From: Citrifermentans bremense
Lineage (GTDB): Bacteria; Desulfobacterota; Desulfuromonadia; Geobacterales; Geobacteraceae
Direction of reading: 5' to 3'
DNA: 64,000 nt
Assembly (NCBI RefSeq): GCF_014218275.1
Contig: NZ_AP023213.1
Coordinates: 744,001-808,000 of the forward strand
In this document: piece after piece, positions 1 through 9,569 of the stretch
Position numbering within the stretch: position 1 is the first letter of the stretch
Layout: each line of letters opens with the position of its first letter
The notes under the pieces: model-generated
What the model was told of the DNA's origin: nothing
Database searches by the model: none
What the model saw: the letters and a program-made list of their open reading frames with translations, nothing else
Program-made: the position numbers and the translations under genes

Positions 1-365
1 TCCTCGGTGTGCTCTCCCGCCTGGCTCCCGCCAAGGTGGAAAGGATGCAGAGCGCCTGCATCTCATGCGGCAGCTGCAACAAGGCCTGCCCGTCCCACCT
101 CGACGTCATGAACGCGAAGCGGGTCTGCTCCGAGGAGTGCATCGGCTGCCTGCGCTGCGTGAGCTCCTGCCCGAAACCCGAGGCGCTGCAGGTGCGCGTC
201 AAGGGAGGGAAGGTGGTCCCGGGCATGGTGTTCGCGGCGCTGGTGGTAGTGATTTTCGTTGGCGGGACCCTGGTGGGGAGGGTGACCGGGCACTGGCACA
301 GCGAGATCCCCAAGGCCGACTACCAGAGGCTGATCAACAACGGCCCGCCGATAGAGCATCCCTGA
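1..365 (+). CDS. 4Fe-4S ferredoxin-type membrane protein (3' end only)
   Basis: The reading frame is open through the left edge, so this is the C-terminal part of a longer protein; the GTG at 9 is probably internal. Two adjacent 4Fe-4S motifs are visible, CISCGSCNKACP and CIGCLRCVSSCP, followed by a hydrophobic segment (VVPGMVFAALVVVIFVGG) and a short polar tail. This order resembles the end of NapH/polyferredoxin-type quinol-linked electron transfer proteins. The exact family cannot be given without the N-terminus. A strong hairpin terminator follows at 427-470. Confidence 0.75.
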   Translation, partial: LGVLSRLAPAKVERMQSACISCGSCNKACPSHLDVMNAKRVCSEECIGCLRCVSSCPKPEALQVRVKGGKVVPGMVFAALVVVIFVGGTLVGRVTGHWHSEIPKADYQRLINNGPPIEHP

Positions 366-426
366 CCCACCACTGGTGAGCCAGATGGAAATCCCCCTAG
401 ATCCCACTTTTCAAAGTTGGACTTTG

Positions 427-470
427 TAAACGAAGAGGGGACGGTATCGCTACCGTCCCCTCTTCGTTTA
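427..470. terminator. Bidirectional hairpin terminator
   Basis: A perfect 20-bp inverted repeat (427-446 with 451-470) with a TCGC loop. The outer TAAA/TTTA ends give a short U-tract in both directions. It lies between the convergent ferredoxin gene and the DksA-family gene. Confidence 0.85.
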
Positions 471-480
471 TTCAAGCTTT

Positions 481-530
481 AAAGCCTTTCCTCAGATTCT
501 CCTCTGTGTCCTCTGTGGTGAAAGCCTTTC
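481..530. repeat. Dispersed-type repeat with 10-bp direct repeats
   Basis: AAAGCCTTTC occurs at 481-490 and again at 521-530, bracketing a CTCCTCTGTGTCCTCTGTGG core. On the other strand the core reads CCACAGAGGACACAGAGGAG, a sequence I recall as a common dispersed intergenic element in several bacterial groups. It encodes no protein. Confidence 0.45.
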
Positions 531-537
531 GTCTGGT

Positions 538-957
538 TTAACCTTCTTCTTCCTCGCCCAGTGCAATCTCGCGGTAGGCGCGGTCTTCTTCGAAACGCTT
601 GGTCTGTGCCTGCTGCTTCTCGAGATCTGCCTTGCATTTGACGCAGTGGCGTGCAAAGGGGACGATCTTGAGCCTTCCGATGGGAATCTCTTCCTCGCAC
701 TCCTCGCAGATGCCGTATTCACCTTCTTCGAGCCGCAGCAGCGCCTCGTCGATGTGGCGCAGCTTTTCACGCTCCCGGTCCCCCAGCAAAAGGCCGAGCT
801 CGCGGTCGCGCTCGCTGGAAGCCTGGTCGTAGATATCGCCGCTCGGTTCGTTAACGGGGATATCGGAACCAGACTTCACAGTCTTGTTGATCTCTTTAAG
901 CGTCTCCTCTTTCATTTTGAGGAGCATCGCTTTCATTTCTTCCGGTTTTTCATTCAT
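538..957 (-). CDS. DksA/TraR-family C4 zinc-finger protein
   Basis: 139 aa from the ATG at 957, chosen over an upstream in-frame ATG because it begins the conserved MNEKPEEMK stretch and has GGAG upstream. A long charged helical N-terminal half, rich in Glu/Lys/Arg (predicted coiled coil), precedes a four-cysteine zinc finger, CEEC-N17-CVKC. Family members bind the RNA polymerase secondary channel and modulate initiation, often with ppGpp. The acidic coiled-coil tip typical of E. coli DksA is not obvious, so the family name is safer than dksA. It ends in a run of Glu residues. Confidence 0.85.
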   Translation of the reverse strand: MNEKPEEMKAMLLKMKEETLKEINKTVKSGSDIPVNEPSGDIYDQASSERDRELGLLLGDREREKLRHIDEALLRLEEGEYGICEECEEEIPIGRLKIVPFARHCVKCKADLEKQQAQTKRFEEDRAYREIALGEEEEG

Positions 958-1038
958 GTAAAAATACACTCCGTACTGTTGGTGTCCCTCAAAGCGACGC
1001 AATAATACAGCAATAGAGGTTCATGTCAAGTAGAAAGC

Positions 1039-2385
1039 CTAGTCTACGATTTCCCCTATCAGGTCGTAATCAGAGGAATCTGTGATCTTCAATCTTACTA
1101 TGTCACCGACATTGGCATTGCCTGCGGTGATATATACGAGACCGTCGACATCGGGTGCCTGTCTTGAAGATCTACCTTTGAGCAAGAGCTCGGTTTCTTC
1201 GCTGTAGCCCTCGACAAGTACATCCTCTTCGCTGTCCACGAGCGTCCTGTTGTGCTTGAAGGAAACCCGCGCCTGGGTCCGCATCAGCTTCTTGTGGCGC
1301 TCCCTCTTGACCCGCTCGGATACCTGGTCGGGCATATCGGCAGCGGGGGTCCCTTCCTCCTTGGAGTAGCAGAAGACCCCAAGGCGGTCGAAGCGGGTCT
1401 CTTCGACGAACTGCAGCAGCTTCTTGAAGTCCTCCGTGGTCTCGCCAGGGAAGCCGACGATGAGCGAGGTCCTGATGGCGATGTCCGGTATCTCCCGGCG
1501 CAGCTTGGCGATCAGGGTCCTGATGTGGTTCTCGCCGCTTCTGCGCTTCATGTTGGTGAGCACCGGGTCGCTTATGTGCTGGATGGGGAGGTCGAGGTAC
1601 TTGCAGACCTTGGGCTCGTCCTTGATCAGCTGGATCAGCGAGTCGGTCACCCCGTCAGGATAGGCGTAGAGAAGCCTGATCCACTTGAGCTTCTCCATCT
1701 TGGCCAGCTCCTTGATCAGTAGCTCCAGCGTGGGCTTGTCCTCAAGGTCGCGTCCGTAGGCGGTGATGTCCTGGGCGATCAGGTTCAGCTCCTTCACCCC
1801 TCCCTCGACCAGCGCCCTGGCCTCGGCCAGGAGCGTCGCCAGAGGGCGCGAGCGGTGGGCGCCGCGCAAGGACGGGATGACGCAGTAGGAGCAGTTGTTG
1901 GAGCACCCTTCGGCTATCTTCAGGTAGGCCGTGTAGTGCGGCGAGGACTGCAGCCGCGGGACCTCGTCGTTGTAGACGAAGTTGGGGTCGCCGGTGTAGC
2001 AGAGCTGCTCCTCGGTCTTTTTCTTCTCGGCGATGATCTCCGCGATGCGCGGGTAGTCGCCGGTGCCGATGAAGATGTCCACCTCGGGTAGCTCCTTGGC
2101 GAGCTCCTGCTGGTAGCGCTGCGGCAGGCATCCGGTGACGATGAGGAGCTTGCAGCGCGCATCGTGCTTCCTGTCGGCCAGGTCCAGGATGGTGTCGATG
2201 CTCTCCTGTTTGGCCTCTTTTATGAAGGAGCAGGTGTTGACCACGATGATGTCGGCCTGGGTCTCGTCGGTGGTCACCTCGTACTCGTCCTGCGACAGGT
2301 ACCCGAGCATCACCTCGGCGTCCACCAGGTTCTTCGGGCAGCCCAGGCTCACCAGGCTCACTTTTTCCTTAATCTTCTCGCTCAA
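1039..2385 (-). CDS. rimO: Ribosomal protein S12 methylthiotransferase RimO
   Basis: 448 aa, usual length. It is a radical SAM enzyme that adds a methylthio group to an Asp of ribosomal protein S12. The N-terminal methylthiotransferase domain starts [16 protein letters not shown] and contains the auxiliary-cluster cysteines. The radical SAM motif is CSNNCSYC (CxxxCxxC), and a TRAM-like domain lies at the C-terminus. The start is a TTG at 2385 with GAGGGG six bases upstream; no better start exists. It lies 20 bp after yajQ on the same strand, so co-transcription is likely. Confidence 0.95.
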   Translation of the reverse strand: MSEKIKEKVSLVSLGCPKNLVDAEVMLGYLSQDEYEVTTDETQADIIVVNTCSFIKEAKQESIDTILDLADRKHDARCKLLIVTGCLPQRYQQELAKELPEVDIFIGTGDYPRIAEIIAEKKKTEEQLCYTGDPNFVYNDEVPRLQSSPHYTAYLKIAEGCSNNCSYCVIPSLRGAHRSRPLATLLAEARALVEGGVKELNLIAQDITAYGRDLEDKPTLELLIKELAKMEKLKWIRLLYAYPDGVTDSLIQLIKDEPKVCKYLDLPIQHISDPVLTNMKRRSGENHIRTLIAKLRREIPDIAIRTSLIVGFPGETTEDFKKLLQFVEETRFDRLGVFCYSKEEGTPAADMPDQVSERVKRERHKKLMRTQARVSFKHNRTLVDSEEDVLVEGYSEETELLLKGRSSRQAPDVDGLVYITAGNANVGDIVRLKITDSSDYDLIGEIVD

Positions 2386-2405
2386 AAAAAACCCCTCTTA
2401 CTTTT

Positions 2406-2891
2406 CTAGCTTCTGAAGTTCACGAACTGCATGTCGATGTCGAGGTCTTTGCCTTTCAGCACCCGGATCACCTCCTGCAGGTCGTCTATGTTCTTGCCGG
2501 TGACCCGGAGCTGGTCGTCCTGGATCTGGCTTTGCACCTTGAGCTTGGTCTCCTTGATGACCTGGCCGATCTCCTTCGCCTTCTCCTTGGAGATCCCCAC
2601 CTGCAGGGTGATGATCTGCCGCACCATGCTGCCGGAAGCCTGCTCGGCTTTTCCGTACTGCAGCGCCTTGGGGGAGATGTTGCGCTTGATGAACTTGGAC
2701 TGCAGGATGTCGATGACCGCCTTCAGCTTGAAGTCGTCGTCGGCTAGGACCTTGATGCTTTCCTTCTCCAGGGTCACTTCGCACTTCGACCCCTTGAAGT
2801 CGTAGCGCTGGGAGATCTCCTTCACGGTCTGATTGATGGCGTTGTCGACCTCCTGCATGTCGACCTTGGAAACGATGTCGAAAGACGGCAT
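2406..2891 (-). CDS. yajQ: YajQ-family nucleotide (c-di-GMP)-binding protein
   Basis: 161 aa, full length for the family. It begins [18 protein letters not shown] and has the conserved RYDFKGSK segment and the C-terminal [13 protein letters not shown]. Family members bind nucleotides; in Xanthomonas a homologue binds cyclic di-GMP and modulates transcription. GGAGGGG lies just before the ATG. rimO follows after 20 bp. Confidence 0.93.
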   Translation of the reverse strand: MPSFDIVSKVDMQEVDNAINQTVKEISQRYDFKGSKCEVTLEKESIKVLADDDFKLKAVIDILQSKFIKRNISPKALQYGKAEQASGSMVRQIITLQVGISKEKAKEIGQVIKETKLKVQSQIQDDQLRVTGKNIDDLQEVIRVLKGKDLDIDMQFVNFRS

Positions 2892-2909
2892 AGAACCCCT
2901 CCTTAAAAT

Positions 2910-2974
2910 CAGATTAAGATTAAGAAAACCAACCCGCTTTAAGGCTTCCCTGGTTCCTACTCAATCTTAATCTG
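2910..2974. repeat. 12-bp inverted repeat upstream of yajQ
   Basis: CAGATTAAGATT (2910-2921) pairs exactly with AATCTTAATCTG (2963-2974) across a 41-bp loop. Partial copies of the same AT-rich word (TCTCAATCTGC) follow to about 2990. It sits between lolA and yajQ. It could be an mRNA hairpin, a weak terminator or a protein site; there is no clear T-tract. Confidence 0.4.
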
Positions 2975-3000
2975 TTTCATTCTCAATCTGCTTCATCTCT

Positions 3001-3711
3001 TTATCTATTCTTCACCACTTCGACCCCCGCGGGGATCTTGAAGCTGAACTTGCCGCTGGAGATGCCGCGGTTGGTCTTCACGTCGCTGAACTCCATCCGG
3101 GTGCTGTTTCCGGCCTGGTCCACCACGGTGGAGGAGACGACGGGGAACGGGGTGCCGGGACGCCCCTTGGCCACGAAGGTTTCCACCGCCTTGCCGTCTA
3201 TGACCAGCAGGAGTTTCGCCATGGCCGGGCTCTTCCTGTTGGGGATCAGCTCCAGCTGGTAGTTGCCGTTTTTATCACGCTGCTGGTCGGCGAAGCCGAT
3301 CTTGAAGTCCCTGGAGACCTGCCCCAGGCCGGCCAGGTAGTTCATGGCGATGCCGTTTCCCGCCTCGAAGAGCTGGGAAAGGTCCATGATCATCACCTGT
3401 TTCTGGTCCGGAAGGTAGTACCACACCGTCTTGCCGTTGGAGACGATCTGCTGCTTGGGCTTCGTGTAGTTGAAGCGGAACATGGAGTCCTTGCCGCTAC
3501 CCTTCTTGATCAGGAGCTCGCCTCCCCCCTTCTCCTCGCGCCGCATCGCCCTGATGACGCTGCGCTGGCTGAATTCCGCCTGCAGGTCGTTCAGATTCGC
3601 GTAACCCTGCTCCAGGGTGCGGACCACCTGCGAAAGTTCGGCAGCAAAGGAGAGCGTGGCGGAAAGTACAACCAGCGCGAAGACTAGCATCGACACTCTG
3701 ATCGATTTCAT
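3001..3711 (-). CDS. lolA: LolA-like outer-membrane lipoprotein carrier
   Basis: 236 aa from the ATG at 3711, chosen because GAGGT lies 5 nt upstream and it begins a clear signal peptide (MKSIRVSMLVFALVVLSATL...SFA). The mature protein has LolA-like features: a QVVRTLEQGYANLNDLQAEF start, WYYLPDQKQV, and alternating beta-strand-like hydrophobicity. LolA escorts lipoproteins across the periplasm to the outer membrane. The extra N-terminal codons of the longest frame are unlikely to be translated. Confidence 0.85.
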   Translation of the reverse strand: MKSIRVSMLVFALVVLSATLSFAAELSQVVRTLEQGYANLNDLQAEFSQRSVIRAMRREEKGGGELLIKKGSGKDSMFRFNYTKPKQQIVSNGKTVWYYLPDQKQVMIMDLSQLFEAGNGIAMNYLAGLGQVSRDFKIGFADQQRDKNGNYQLELIPNRKSPAMAKLLLVIDGKAVETFVAKGRPGTPFPVVSSTVVDQAGNSTRMEFSDVKTNRGISSGKFSFKIPAGVEVVKNR

Positions 3712-3828
3712 GTTGACCTCTGAAAAGTAGTGAAGGTCTCGGGCAAGGGCTCGGGACCTCTCAGTGTGTTGCTGTGGCAGCGATTTGACCGGGCATTTTG
3801 ACACACAACCCGATGGCGCGCAACCATT

Positions 3829-4431
3829 TCATTGCTTTTCCAGCGCAGCCAGCATCGCCTCCAGCGAGGAGGTGGCCGGTACCAGGAAGATGCTCCCGCC
3901 GCAGAAGGCGTCGGAAACGGAGAACATGGTGTCGATCATGACGATGCTCTCGCTTTCACCACCCTGTTCCTTGATCCGCGCGAAGAGCGCCTCGCCGCTG
4001 CCGCTCATAAGCGTCGGGACCGAGGGGAGCAGCGTCATCTTCAGCGTGTTTCCCAAGGCGTTCAGGCAGGCGGAGGCGAGGATGTTGCCGACCTCCATCA
4101 GGGTCGCCCGCTCCAGCTCGGAGAGCGGGGCGCCCGGCTTAGGCGCGGTCCCCAGCAAAAGCTCCACGACGCGCAGCGCGTTTTTGTGGGGGAGGAGGAT
4201 CAGGATGCTGCCCCGCACGTTGCCCAGGATTTGCAGGTGCAGCGCGGTCACCTCCTGCCCCTCGATCAGGCCGGCGAACTTCGCGTTGTCCACGAACTTA
4301 AGGCGCGGGACCTCGATGGAAACCCCCTTCCCCATCAACTGCGACAGGGCGGTCGCGGCATGTTCCATCCCGATTTTGCAGACCTCGGTCAGTGCGGCCA
4401 GTTCGGCCTGTTGCAGGGCGGGGTTGGGCAT
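3829..4431 (-). CDS. cheC: CheC-family chemotaxis phosphatase
   Basis: 200 aa. It carries two CheC-type repeats, including ELAALTEVCKIGMEHAATAL near the N-terminus and ELERATLMEVGNILASACLNAL in the middle. These supply the E...N pairs that dephosphorylate CheY-P; in the first repeat Asn is replaced (EVCKIGMEH), so only the second active site looks intact. It is the last gene of the minus-strand che operon, 69 bp after cheA, with CGGAGG before the ATG. Its likely role is signal termination. Confidence 0.87.
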   Translation of the reverse strand: MPNPALQQAELAALTEVCKIGMEHAATALSQLMGKGVSIEVPRLKFVDNAKFAGLIEGQEVTALHLQILGNVRGSILILLPHKNALRVVELLLGTAPKPGAPLSELERATLMEVGNILASACLNALGNTLKMTLLPSVPTLMSGSGEALFARIKEQGGESESIVMIDTMFSVSDAFCGGSIFLVPATSSLEAMLAALEKQ

Positions 4432-4500
4432 GGTGTAAGCCTCCGGGTTAGACGTTGCCCCGGCCGAAGCCGCGGGGTGGCAGTTTTTGCGCCGCCAGGA

Positions 4501-6138
4501 TCACAAAAGGCCCGCCAGGTCGAGGATGGTGACGATCTCCCCGTCGCCGAGGGTCGCCCCGCCGGCAAGACCGGCCATCTTGCAAAGCGGCCTGCCGAAC
4601 GGTTTTACGAAAAGTTCGTGCTGTCCCAGGAACCGGTCCACCACGATGCCGACCCGCCGCCCCTTCGCCTCGGTCACGAATAGCGGCAGGATCCCGCTGG
4701 GAAAGCGCCCCAGGGGGAGTCCCAGGATCCGGTTCAGGCTCAGAAGCGGGATCGCCTCGCCCTCCAGCTGGAACATCTGCCGCTTCCCCATGGTCTCGAT
4801 CTCGTGGCGTGCGAGCTCCACGGTGCGCAGCACCGCGGTCACCGGCACCGCTGCCTTCACCCGACCGCACTGCACCACCAGCCCGTGGATGATGGCGATG
4901 ATCATGGGGAGCCTGAGGGTGAAGGTGCTCCCCTGCCCGGGCTCGCTCTCGATCACCAGGGTCCCCCCAAGCTTTTGGATCGCCGCGTTGACCGCGTCCA
5001 TGCCGACGCCGCGCCCCGAGATGTCGGTGACGACCTTGGCGGTAGAGAAGCCGGGGATGCAGGAGAGCATCAGCGCCTGGCGCGGCGACAGGAGCGCCCC
5101 CTCCTCGGGGGTGATCACCCCCTTGGCGATAGCCGCTTCGATCATCTTCTGCGGCTCCATCCCACGGCCGTCGTCGCTTACCTGGATCGAGATCCGGTCC
5201 CGGTCGCGTGAGACCGTGAGCCTCACCGTCCCGCGCGGGGGCTTGCCCTGCGTCGCCCGCTCGGCGCTCTCCTCCATGCCGTGGTCGACGGCGTTTCTGA
5301 GGATGTGGTTCAGCGGGTCGACCAGCTGCTCCAGCATGCCACGGTCCATGCCGATCTCGCGGCCGGAGAGCTCGAAGTTGATCTCCTTGCCGCTTTTCTT
5401 GGCGAGGCTTCGGACCGAGCGCTGGAAGCGGTCGCAGATCGCCTCGAAGGGCATAAGGCGCACCTTCATGACCTCGTCGTGCAGGGCGCGCAGAAGCTTT
5501 CCCGTTTCGGAGACCGCGTCGTTCAAGGCTGGGCTAGCCACTTCCTGCGCCACGTTCAAGAGCCGGTGCTTGTTGGTGATCAGCTCGCCGGTCAGGTTGA
5601 TCAGGTGGTCCAGGAGCTCGGTATGCACCCGCACCGTGCCGCTCGCCTCGCCCGCCGGCTCCTTCGCCTTCTCGGGCTCGGCCGCAGGCGCTGTCCCCGC
5701 CTGGGGCGCCGGGTGCTCCGCCGGGGGCTCTCCCGCCGGCGCTCCCTGCTGCTTCGCAGGCGCGGGCGTGTATCCCCTGAGTCTCTCGGCGAAGTCCCCC
5801 GGGGGGCGGGTGCACTCGCGGTCCGCCTCCACGTCGGAGAGCATGGCGTCGATCAGGTCCACCCCTTCAAGGAGCAGGTCGGCCACCCCCGCCTCGAAAG
5901 AGAGCGCCCCCTCACGGACCCGCGCCATCAGGTCCTCCATGCTGTGTGCGACCACCACCACGTCGCCGTACTCCATGGAGGCGGCCATCCCCTTGAGCGA
6001 ATGGGCTCCCCTGAACAGGGCGTCGACGGCGCTTCTCTCCACCGGGGACTGCTCCAGGGCGACCACCTGGTCTGCGATGGTCTTCAGGTACTCCCTGCTC
6101 TCGGAGAGGAAGAGGCTTTTGTACTGCGACATGTCCAT
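4501..6138 (-). CDS. cheA: Chemotaxis histidine kinase CheA
   Basis: 545 aa, shorter than E. coli CheA (654). An Hpt domain carries the phosphoacceptor His46 in GAHSLKGMA. An Ala/Pro/Glu-rich linker (about 115-165) replaces the P2 CheY-binding domain. Dimerisation, HATPase (NHILRNAVDHG, DDGRGM, GRGVGMD) and CheW-like P5 domains follow. It autophosphorylates and passes phosphate to CheY, whose gene ends 3 bp upstream. Loss of P2 is seen in several deltaproteobacterial CheAs. Confidence 0.95.
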   Translation of the reverse strand: MDMSQYKSLFLSESREYLKTIADQVVALEQSPVERSAVDALFRGAHSLKGMAASMEYGDVVVVAHSMEDLMARVREGALSFEAGVADLLLEGVDLIDAMLSDVEADRECTRPPGDFAERLRGYTPAPAKQQGAPAGEPPAEHPAPQAGTAPAAEPEKAKEPAGEASGTVRVHTELLDHLINLTGELITNKHRLLNVAQEVASPALNDAVSETGKLLRALHDEVMKVRLMPFEAICDRFQRSVRSLAKKSGKEINFELSGREIGMDRGMLEQLVDPLNHILRNAVDHGMEESAERATQGKPPRGTVRLTVSRDRDRISIQVSDDGRGMEPQKMIEAAIAKGVITPEEGALLSPRQALMLSCIPGFSTAKVVTDISGRGVGMDAVNAAIQKLGGTLVIESEPGQGSTFTLRLPMIIAIIHGLVVQCGRVKAAVPVTAVLRTVELARHEIETMGKRQMFQLEGEAIPLLSLNRILGLPLGRFPSGILPLFVTEAKGRRVGIVVDRFLGQHELFVKPFGRPLCKMAGLAGGATLGDGEIVTILDLAGLL

Positions 6139-6141
6139 CCG

Positions 6142-6507
6142 CTATCCCTCGGCCACTTCCTTCAGGGTGCGCGCCACGAGCTCGGGGTTGAACGGTTTCA
6201 GGATGAACGCCTTGGCCCCGGCCTTGGCGGCCGCCTCGGTCATCGATTCCTGCCCGATGGCCGAGCACATCACCACGCGCGCCTGCGGGTTGAGCGCCAT
6301 GATTATCTGCAGCGCCTCGATGCCGGTCTTATTGGGCATCACGATGTCCAGCGTGACGAGGTCTGGGCGGCATTCCCGGTACTTTGCCACCGCCTCGTCG
6401 CCGTCGGACGCCTCGGCGATCACTTCGTACCCCTCTTCGCTGAGGATGTCGCGGAGCATCTTTCTCATGAATAAAGAATCGTCAACTATCATGACCGTCG
6501 TGGCCAT
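6142..6507 (-). CDS. cheY: Response regulator CheY
   Basis: 121 aa, a single receiver domain. The acidic pair is in MIVDDSLFMRKML, the phosphoacceptor Asp in LVTLDIVMPNKTG, and the conserved Lys near the C-terminus in FILKPFNPE. AGGAGG precedes the ATG. It lies between cheW and cheA, so it is very likely the output of this pathway. Confidence 0.94.
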   Translation of the reverse strand: MATTVMIVDDSLFMRKMLRDILSEEGYEVIAEASDGDEAVAKYRECRPDLVTLDIVMPNKTGIEALQIIMALNPQARVVMCSAIGQESMTEAAAKAGAKAFILKPFNPELVARTLKEVAEG

Positions 6508-6541
6508 AGCTTTCCTCCTGGTTGCTTCGAATCTTGAGCCA

Positions 6542-6982
6542 CTACGACTGCATGCGGGGCGGGGACTGGGAAAGTCCCTCCTCCAGTCCGCTGATCAGCG
6601 CCTCCAGCTGCAAAAGGCGCACGCGCCCCCTGGGGGTCTCCAGGTACGCCTCGGTGAGCGGGCCGTCCCCGGGCTCTTCACCGGTGACGAGGTCGGAGGC
6701 GATGATGGCGCTCACCGCGTCGACCTTGAGCGCCAGGTGGGCGAGCCTCGGGTCGAGCACGAGGAGCTTGCCGGGAAGCGGCCGGCTCTTGAGGCCCAGG
6801 TAAAGCGCCAGGTCCACGAGAGCGGTGAGGTTGCCGTGGAAATTGATCAGCCCGAGGTAATGCGCCGGGGCGCCCGCGAACGGGTAGCTTCTCTGGGGCT
6901 CCATCACCTCGCCTATCTGCTGCAGGCTCAAGGCGAGCTCCTCTCCCCCCAGGGTGAAAAGGATCAGCCGCTCCGGGATCAC
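6542..6982 (-). CDS. cheW: CheW-like coupling protein
   Basis: 146 aa CheW domain ([45 protein letters not shown]). It links CheA to the receptor. The GTG start overlaps the stop of the upstream receptor gene by 4 bp (GTGA), so translation is probably coupled. Confidence 0.88.
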   Translation of the reverse strand: MIPERLILFTLGGEELALSLQQIGEVMEPQRSYPFAGAPAHYLGLINFHGNLTALVDLALYLGLKSRPLPGKLLVLDPRLAHLALKVDAVSAIIASDLVTGEEPGDGPLTEAYLETPRGRVRLLQLEALISGLEEGLSQSPPRMQS

Positions 6983-8253
6983 AGCCCCGGCTCCCCTTGC
7001 ACCTGGAACCTCTCCACGGAGCGGAGCAGTTCCTCGGCGAGCTTGGAGAGCTCCTGGGTCTGGAACACCATCTCCTGCATGGCGGAATGCTGCTCCTCGG
7101 TCGCGGCGGAGACCTCCTCGGTGGAGGCGGCGTTGTCCTCGGCCACCTTGGCTATCTCGTCGACCATGCTCACCATCTTTTCCGCGCCGGTGGTCTGCAT
7201 CTGCGACAGGTCGGCGATGGAGTTGGCCTTGCGCTCGGTGTCGACGACGGTGGCGAGGATCTCCCGGAACGCTTCCGCCGTGGTGTCGACGTTCTTCTTG
7301 CCGGCGATGATGCCGCGCGAGCTGTCGGTGATGGTCTCCTGGAGCTTCCGGCTTTCCATCTTCACCAGGTCGATCATCTCGACGATGTCGGTGGCGCTCT
7401 TCGCGCTGCCGTCGGCGAGCTTTCTCACCTCTTCGGCCACGACGCCGAACCCCTTGCCGTATTCGCCGGCGCGGGCCGCCTCGATGGAGGCGTTCAGGGC
7501 TAGGAGGTTCGTCTGGCGCGCCATGTCCACGATGAAGTCAGCGATCTTCCCTACCTGCTGCAGCTTGCCGTTCAAGTCCATGAACTGCATCCCGATCAGC
7601 TCGACGCTGTCGAAGAAGCTCTTCATCCGCTCCAGCGAGTCGTTGGCGAGATCGCCGCCGCGCTGCGCGGTGATGCTGGTCTCGCGCGCGGCCTTGGCTG
7701 TTTCCCTGGCCCGGCGCGCCACGAGGTCGACCGAGATGGCCATCTCGTGGATCACCTTGGAGCTGCGGGAGAGCATTTCAGCCTGGGTCTCGGCGCCGCC
7801 GGAGATCTGCTCGATCGCCTGTGCCACCTCTTCGGTGGAGGCGTTTATCTCCAGCGCCGTGGAGTTGAGGGTCCTGGAGGATTCCGACACCCTTTCCGCC
7901 GTCTCCCTGATCTGGAGCACCAGGGTTCTCAGGCTCGCCAGCATGGCGTTGATGGAGACGGCCATGCTGTGGGTCTCGTCGGGGAAGCGGGTGACCGGGA
8001 ATTCGAGGTCGCTGGAGAGGTCCCCTTCGCTGATCGACTCGGTGGCCCCGCGCAGAAGGGCGATGTTCTTTGTGAAGCTCTTGGAGAAGAAGGAGCCCAG
8101 GATGAGCCCTATGGTGAGCGCGACCACGTAGGAGAGCACGTTGGTGATTTCGGGGGAGTATTCCAAGGCAGCCACCCACGAGGGGACAAAGGCTACGGCC
8201 GCGACGACGGTCAAAAATCCGAGGATGAACTTGTACCCGATCTGAATGTACAT
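6979..8253 (-). CDS. Methyl-accepting chemotaxis protein
   Basis: 424 aa from the ATG at 8253, chosen because AAGGAG lies upstream and the protein then starts directly with a membrane segment. Two N-terminal membrane helices are separated by only a few residues, so there is no sizeable periplasmic sensor domain. A HAMP-like region and a long coiled-coil signalling domain follow, with the conserved tip [27 protein letters not shown] (given here as [11 protein letters not shown] plus [13 protein letters not shown]). The input must be cytoplasmic, within the membrane, or via a partner protein. Confidence 0.9.
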   Translation of the reverse strand: MYIQIGYKFILGFLTVVAAVAFVPSWVAALEYSPEITNVLSYVVALTIGLILGSFFSKSFTKNIALLRGATESISEGDLSSDLEFPVTRFPDETHSMAVSINAMLASLRTLVLQIRETAERVSESSRTLNSTALEINASTEEVAQAIEQISGGAETQAEMLSRSSKVIHEMAISVDLVARRARETAKAARETSITAQRGGDLANDSLERMKSFFDSVELIGMQFMDLNGKLQQVGKIADFIVDMARQTNLLALNASIEAARAGEYGKGFGVVAEEVRKLADGSAKSATDIVEMIDLVKMESRKLQETITDSSRGIIAGKKNVDTTAEAFREILATVVDTERKANSIADLSQMQTTGAEKMVSMVDEIAKVAEDNAASTEEVSAATEEQHSAMQEMVFQTQELSKLAEELLRSVERFQVQGEPGL

Positions 8254-8278
8254 TGGGTCGAACTCCTTTTTCTGCTGG

Positions 8279-9112
8279 TTAGGCGATGGCCCGGTAGATG
8301 CGCTCCACGGGGCAGAAGGTCTTGAAACGGTGGCGGGGGGTGCCAAAAAGCGTCTCCGACTTCCCCAGCACCAGGTAACCGCCAGGGACCAGTGCATCGG
8401 CGAAGCCGTTCAGGACGGTCTCCTGGCGCTCTCTCTCGAAATAGATCAGCACGTTGCGGCAAAGCACCAGGTCGCAGCGCGGCCACTCCTGCGGCTGGTT
8501 CAGGTCAGCCTGGCTGAAGCTTACCAGGGAGCGGATCTCCCGGGCCAGGCGCAAGCGCCCGTCGTGCGGGGTGAACCAGCGCGACAAGAGCTCGGGCGGG
8601 ACCTCGGCCAGCCGGTCCGGGTGGTAGAGCCCTTCTCTTGCCTGCTCCAGGGTCGAGGCGTCGACGTCCACGGCGCGAAGCGAGATGCGCCCCTCTTCCA
8701 GCGCCTGGGGAAAACGCTCCCTGAGGATCAGGGCCAGCGTGTACGGCTCCTCGCCCCCCGCGCAGCCGACGCTCAGTATGTTGAGTTCCCCGCGCTCGGC
8801 CAGGAGCTGCGGCAGGATCTCGACGGCAAGCCTTTCGAAGACTGTGGGGTTCCGGAAGAAGTGGGAAACGTGGATGGTGAGCACCCGCAGCAGGCGCTCC
8901 TGCTCGGCTGGGCTCTCGGTCAAAAGCAGGCCGTACGCCTCGGGGGAGGGGGACTGGGTGGCGCGGACCCTGATGTGTATGCGCCTTTTGACGCATTTGT
9001 CCTTGTAACCGTCCAGGGTGAAGCCGGAGCGCGCCTTCAGGACGCGGCCTATGACGTCGAAGGTTTCCGGGGCGATGTCGGCTTCGGTGCCGCCTTTCAA
9101 ACCGTCTACCAT
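8279..9112 (-). CDS. cheR: Chemotaxis protein methyltransferase CheR
   Basis: 277 aa from the ATG at 9112. The longest frame would begin with a TTG at 9244 that overlaps a promoter-like element and has no homology-like sequence before residue 45. An N-terminal helical domain precedes a SAM methyltransferase fold ([31 protein letters not shown]). It methylates receptor glutamates. It is the first gene of the che operon; no cheB or cheD is present here. Confidence 0.92.
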   Translation of the reverse strand: MVDGLKGGTEADIAPETFDVIGRVLKARSGFTLDGYKDKCVKRRIHIRVRATQSPSPEAYGLLLTESPAEQERLLRVLTIHVSHFFRNPTVFERLAVEILPQLLAERGELNILSVGCAGGEEPYTLALILRERFPQALEEGRISLRAVDVDASTLEQAREGLYHPDRLAEVPPELLSRWFTPHDGRLRLAREIRSLVSFSQADLNQPQEWPRCDLVLCRNVLIYFERERQETVLNGFADALVPGGYLVLGKSETLFGTPRHRFKTFCPVERIYRAIA

Positions 9113-9219
9113 CGTGGGTCGCCCTTTGCCGGGCACTGCCGCCTGCCTCGCTTGCTCGAGGACATTGGAACCTCTGCTGGGGAAATTGGTGGGACGCGAG
9201 CGCAAATGGAAAAAGGAAT

Positions 9220-9248
9220 ACCATAGTTGCGCCGCTAAAGTCAATCAA
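9220..9248 (-). promoter_or_regulatory. Sigma-70-type promoter of the che operon
   Basis: Reading the minus strand: TTGATT (9248-9243), a 17-bp spacer, then TATGGT (9225-9220). The start site would be about 9213, giving a leader of about 100 nt before cheR. Confidence 0.4.
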
Positions 9249-9303
9249 CACGCAGCCTTGTCCCCCTTCTCCAGCCGGCGCTTCCTGCACGCTCCCACCT
9301 CCT

Positions 9304-9480
9304 CTTTTCCCCCGGGGAAAAGGGGCCGATTCCTCCTTGAAAAGGTTCTTCGGTAATTGTGAGGAACGTGGATCACTTTTGCCCACGAAGCGCGCGCCAG
9401 GCCTGACGTTCCCCCTTCGCGACGGGCCTGCGCGCCGTAGCGTTTCGGTCCGCGAAGGCGGGAGGGGGGCAGGGGGGATT
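9304..9480. repeat. Intergenic palindromes, probable dispersed repeat
   Basis: This gene-free stretch between cheR and the aminotransferase terminator holds two inverted repeats. CTTTTCCCC/GGGGAAAAG at 9304-9322 has a one-base centre. CCTTCGCG at 9414-9421 pairs with CGCGAAGG at 9451-9458. The surrounding C-rich and G-rich runs look like Geobacter intergenic repeat sequence. No gene with a ribosome binding site was found. Confidence 0.4.
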
Positions 9481-9537
9481 TGTTTTTTGGCCTCTTCGCG
9501 GACGAACTAGCGGAGGGCCGTCGCTGGTCCAGCAAAG

Positions 9538-9566
9538 AAAAAGCCCCGCTTGCGGCGGGGCTTTTT
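9538..9566. terminator. Hairpin terminator after the aminotransferase gene
   Basis: AAAAAGCCCCGC (9538-9549), a 5-nt loop, then GCGGGGCTTTTT (9555-9566). It lies directly after the minus-strand stop codon and is T-rich in both directions. Confidence 0.9.
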
Positions 9567-9569
9567 CGG

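Noticed and set aside
4487-8131. Very long open frame on the plus strand opposite the che genes (over 1200 codons)
   Set aside because: Ser/Arg-rich product without domains; it is the antisense frame of cheA-cheY-cheW-mcp, caused by high GC at third positions.
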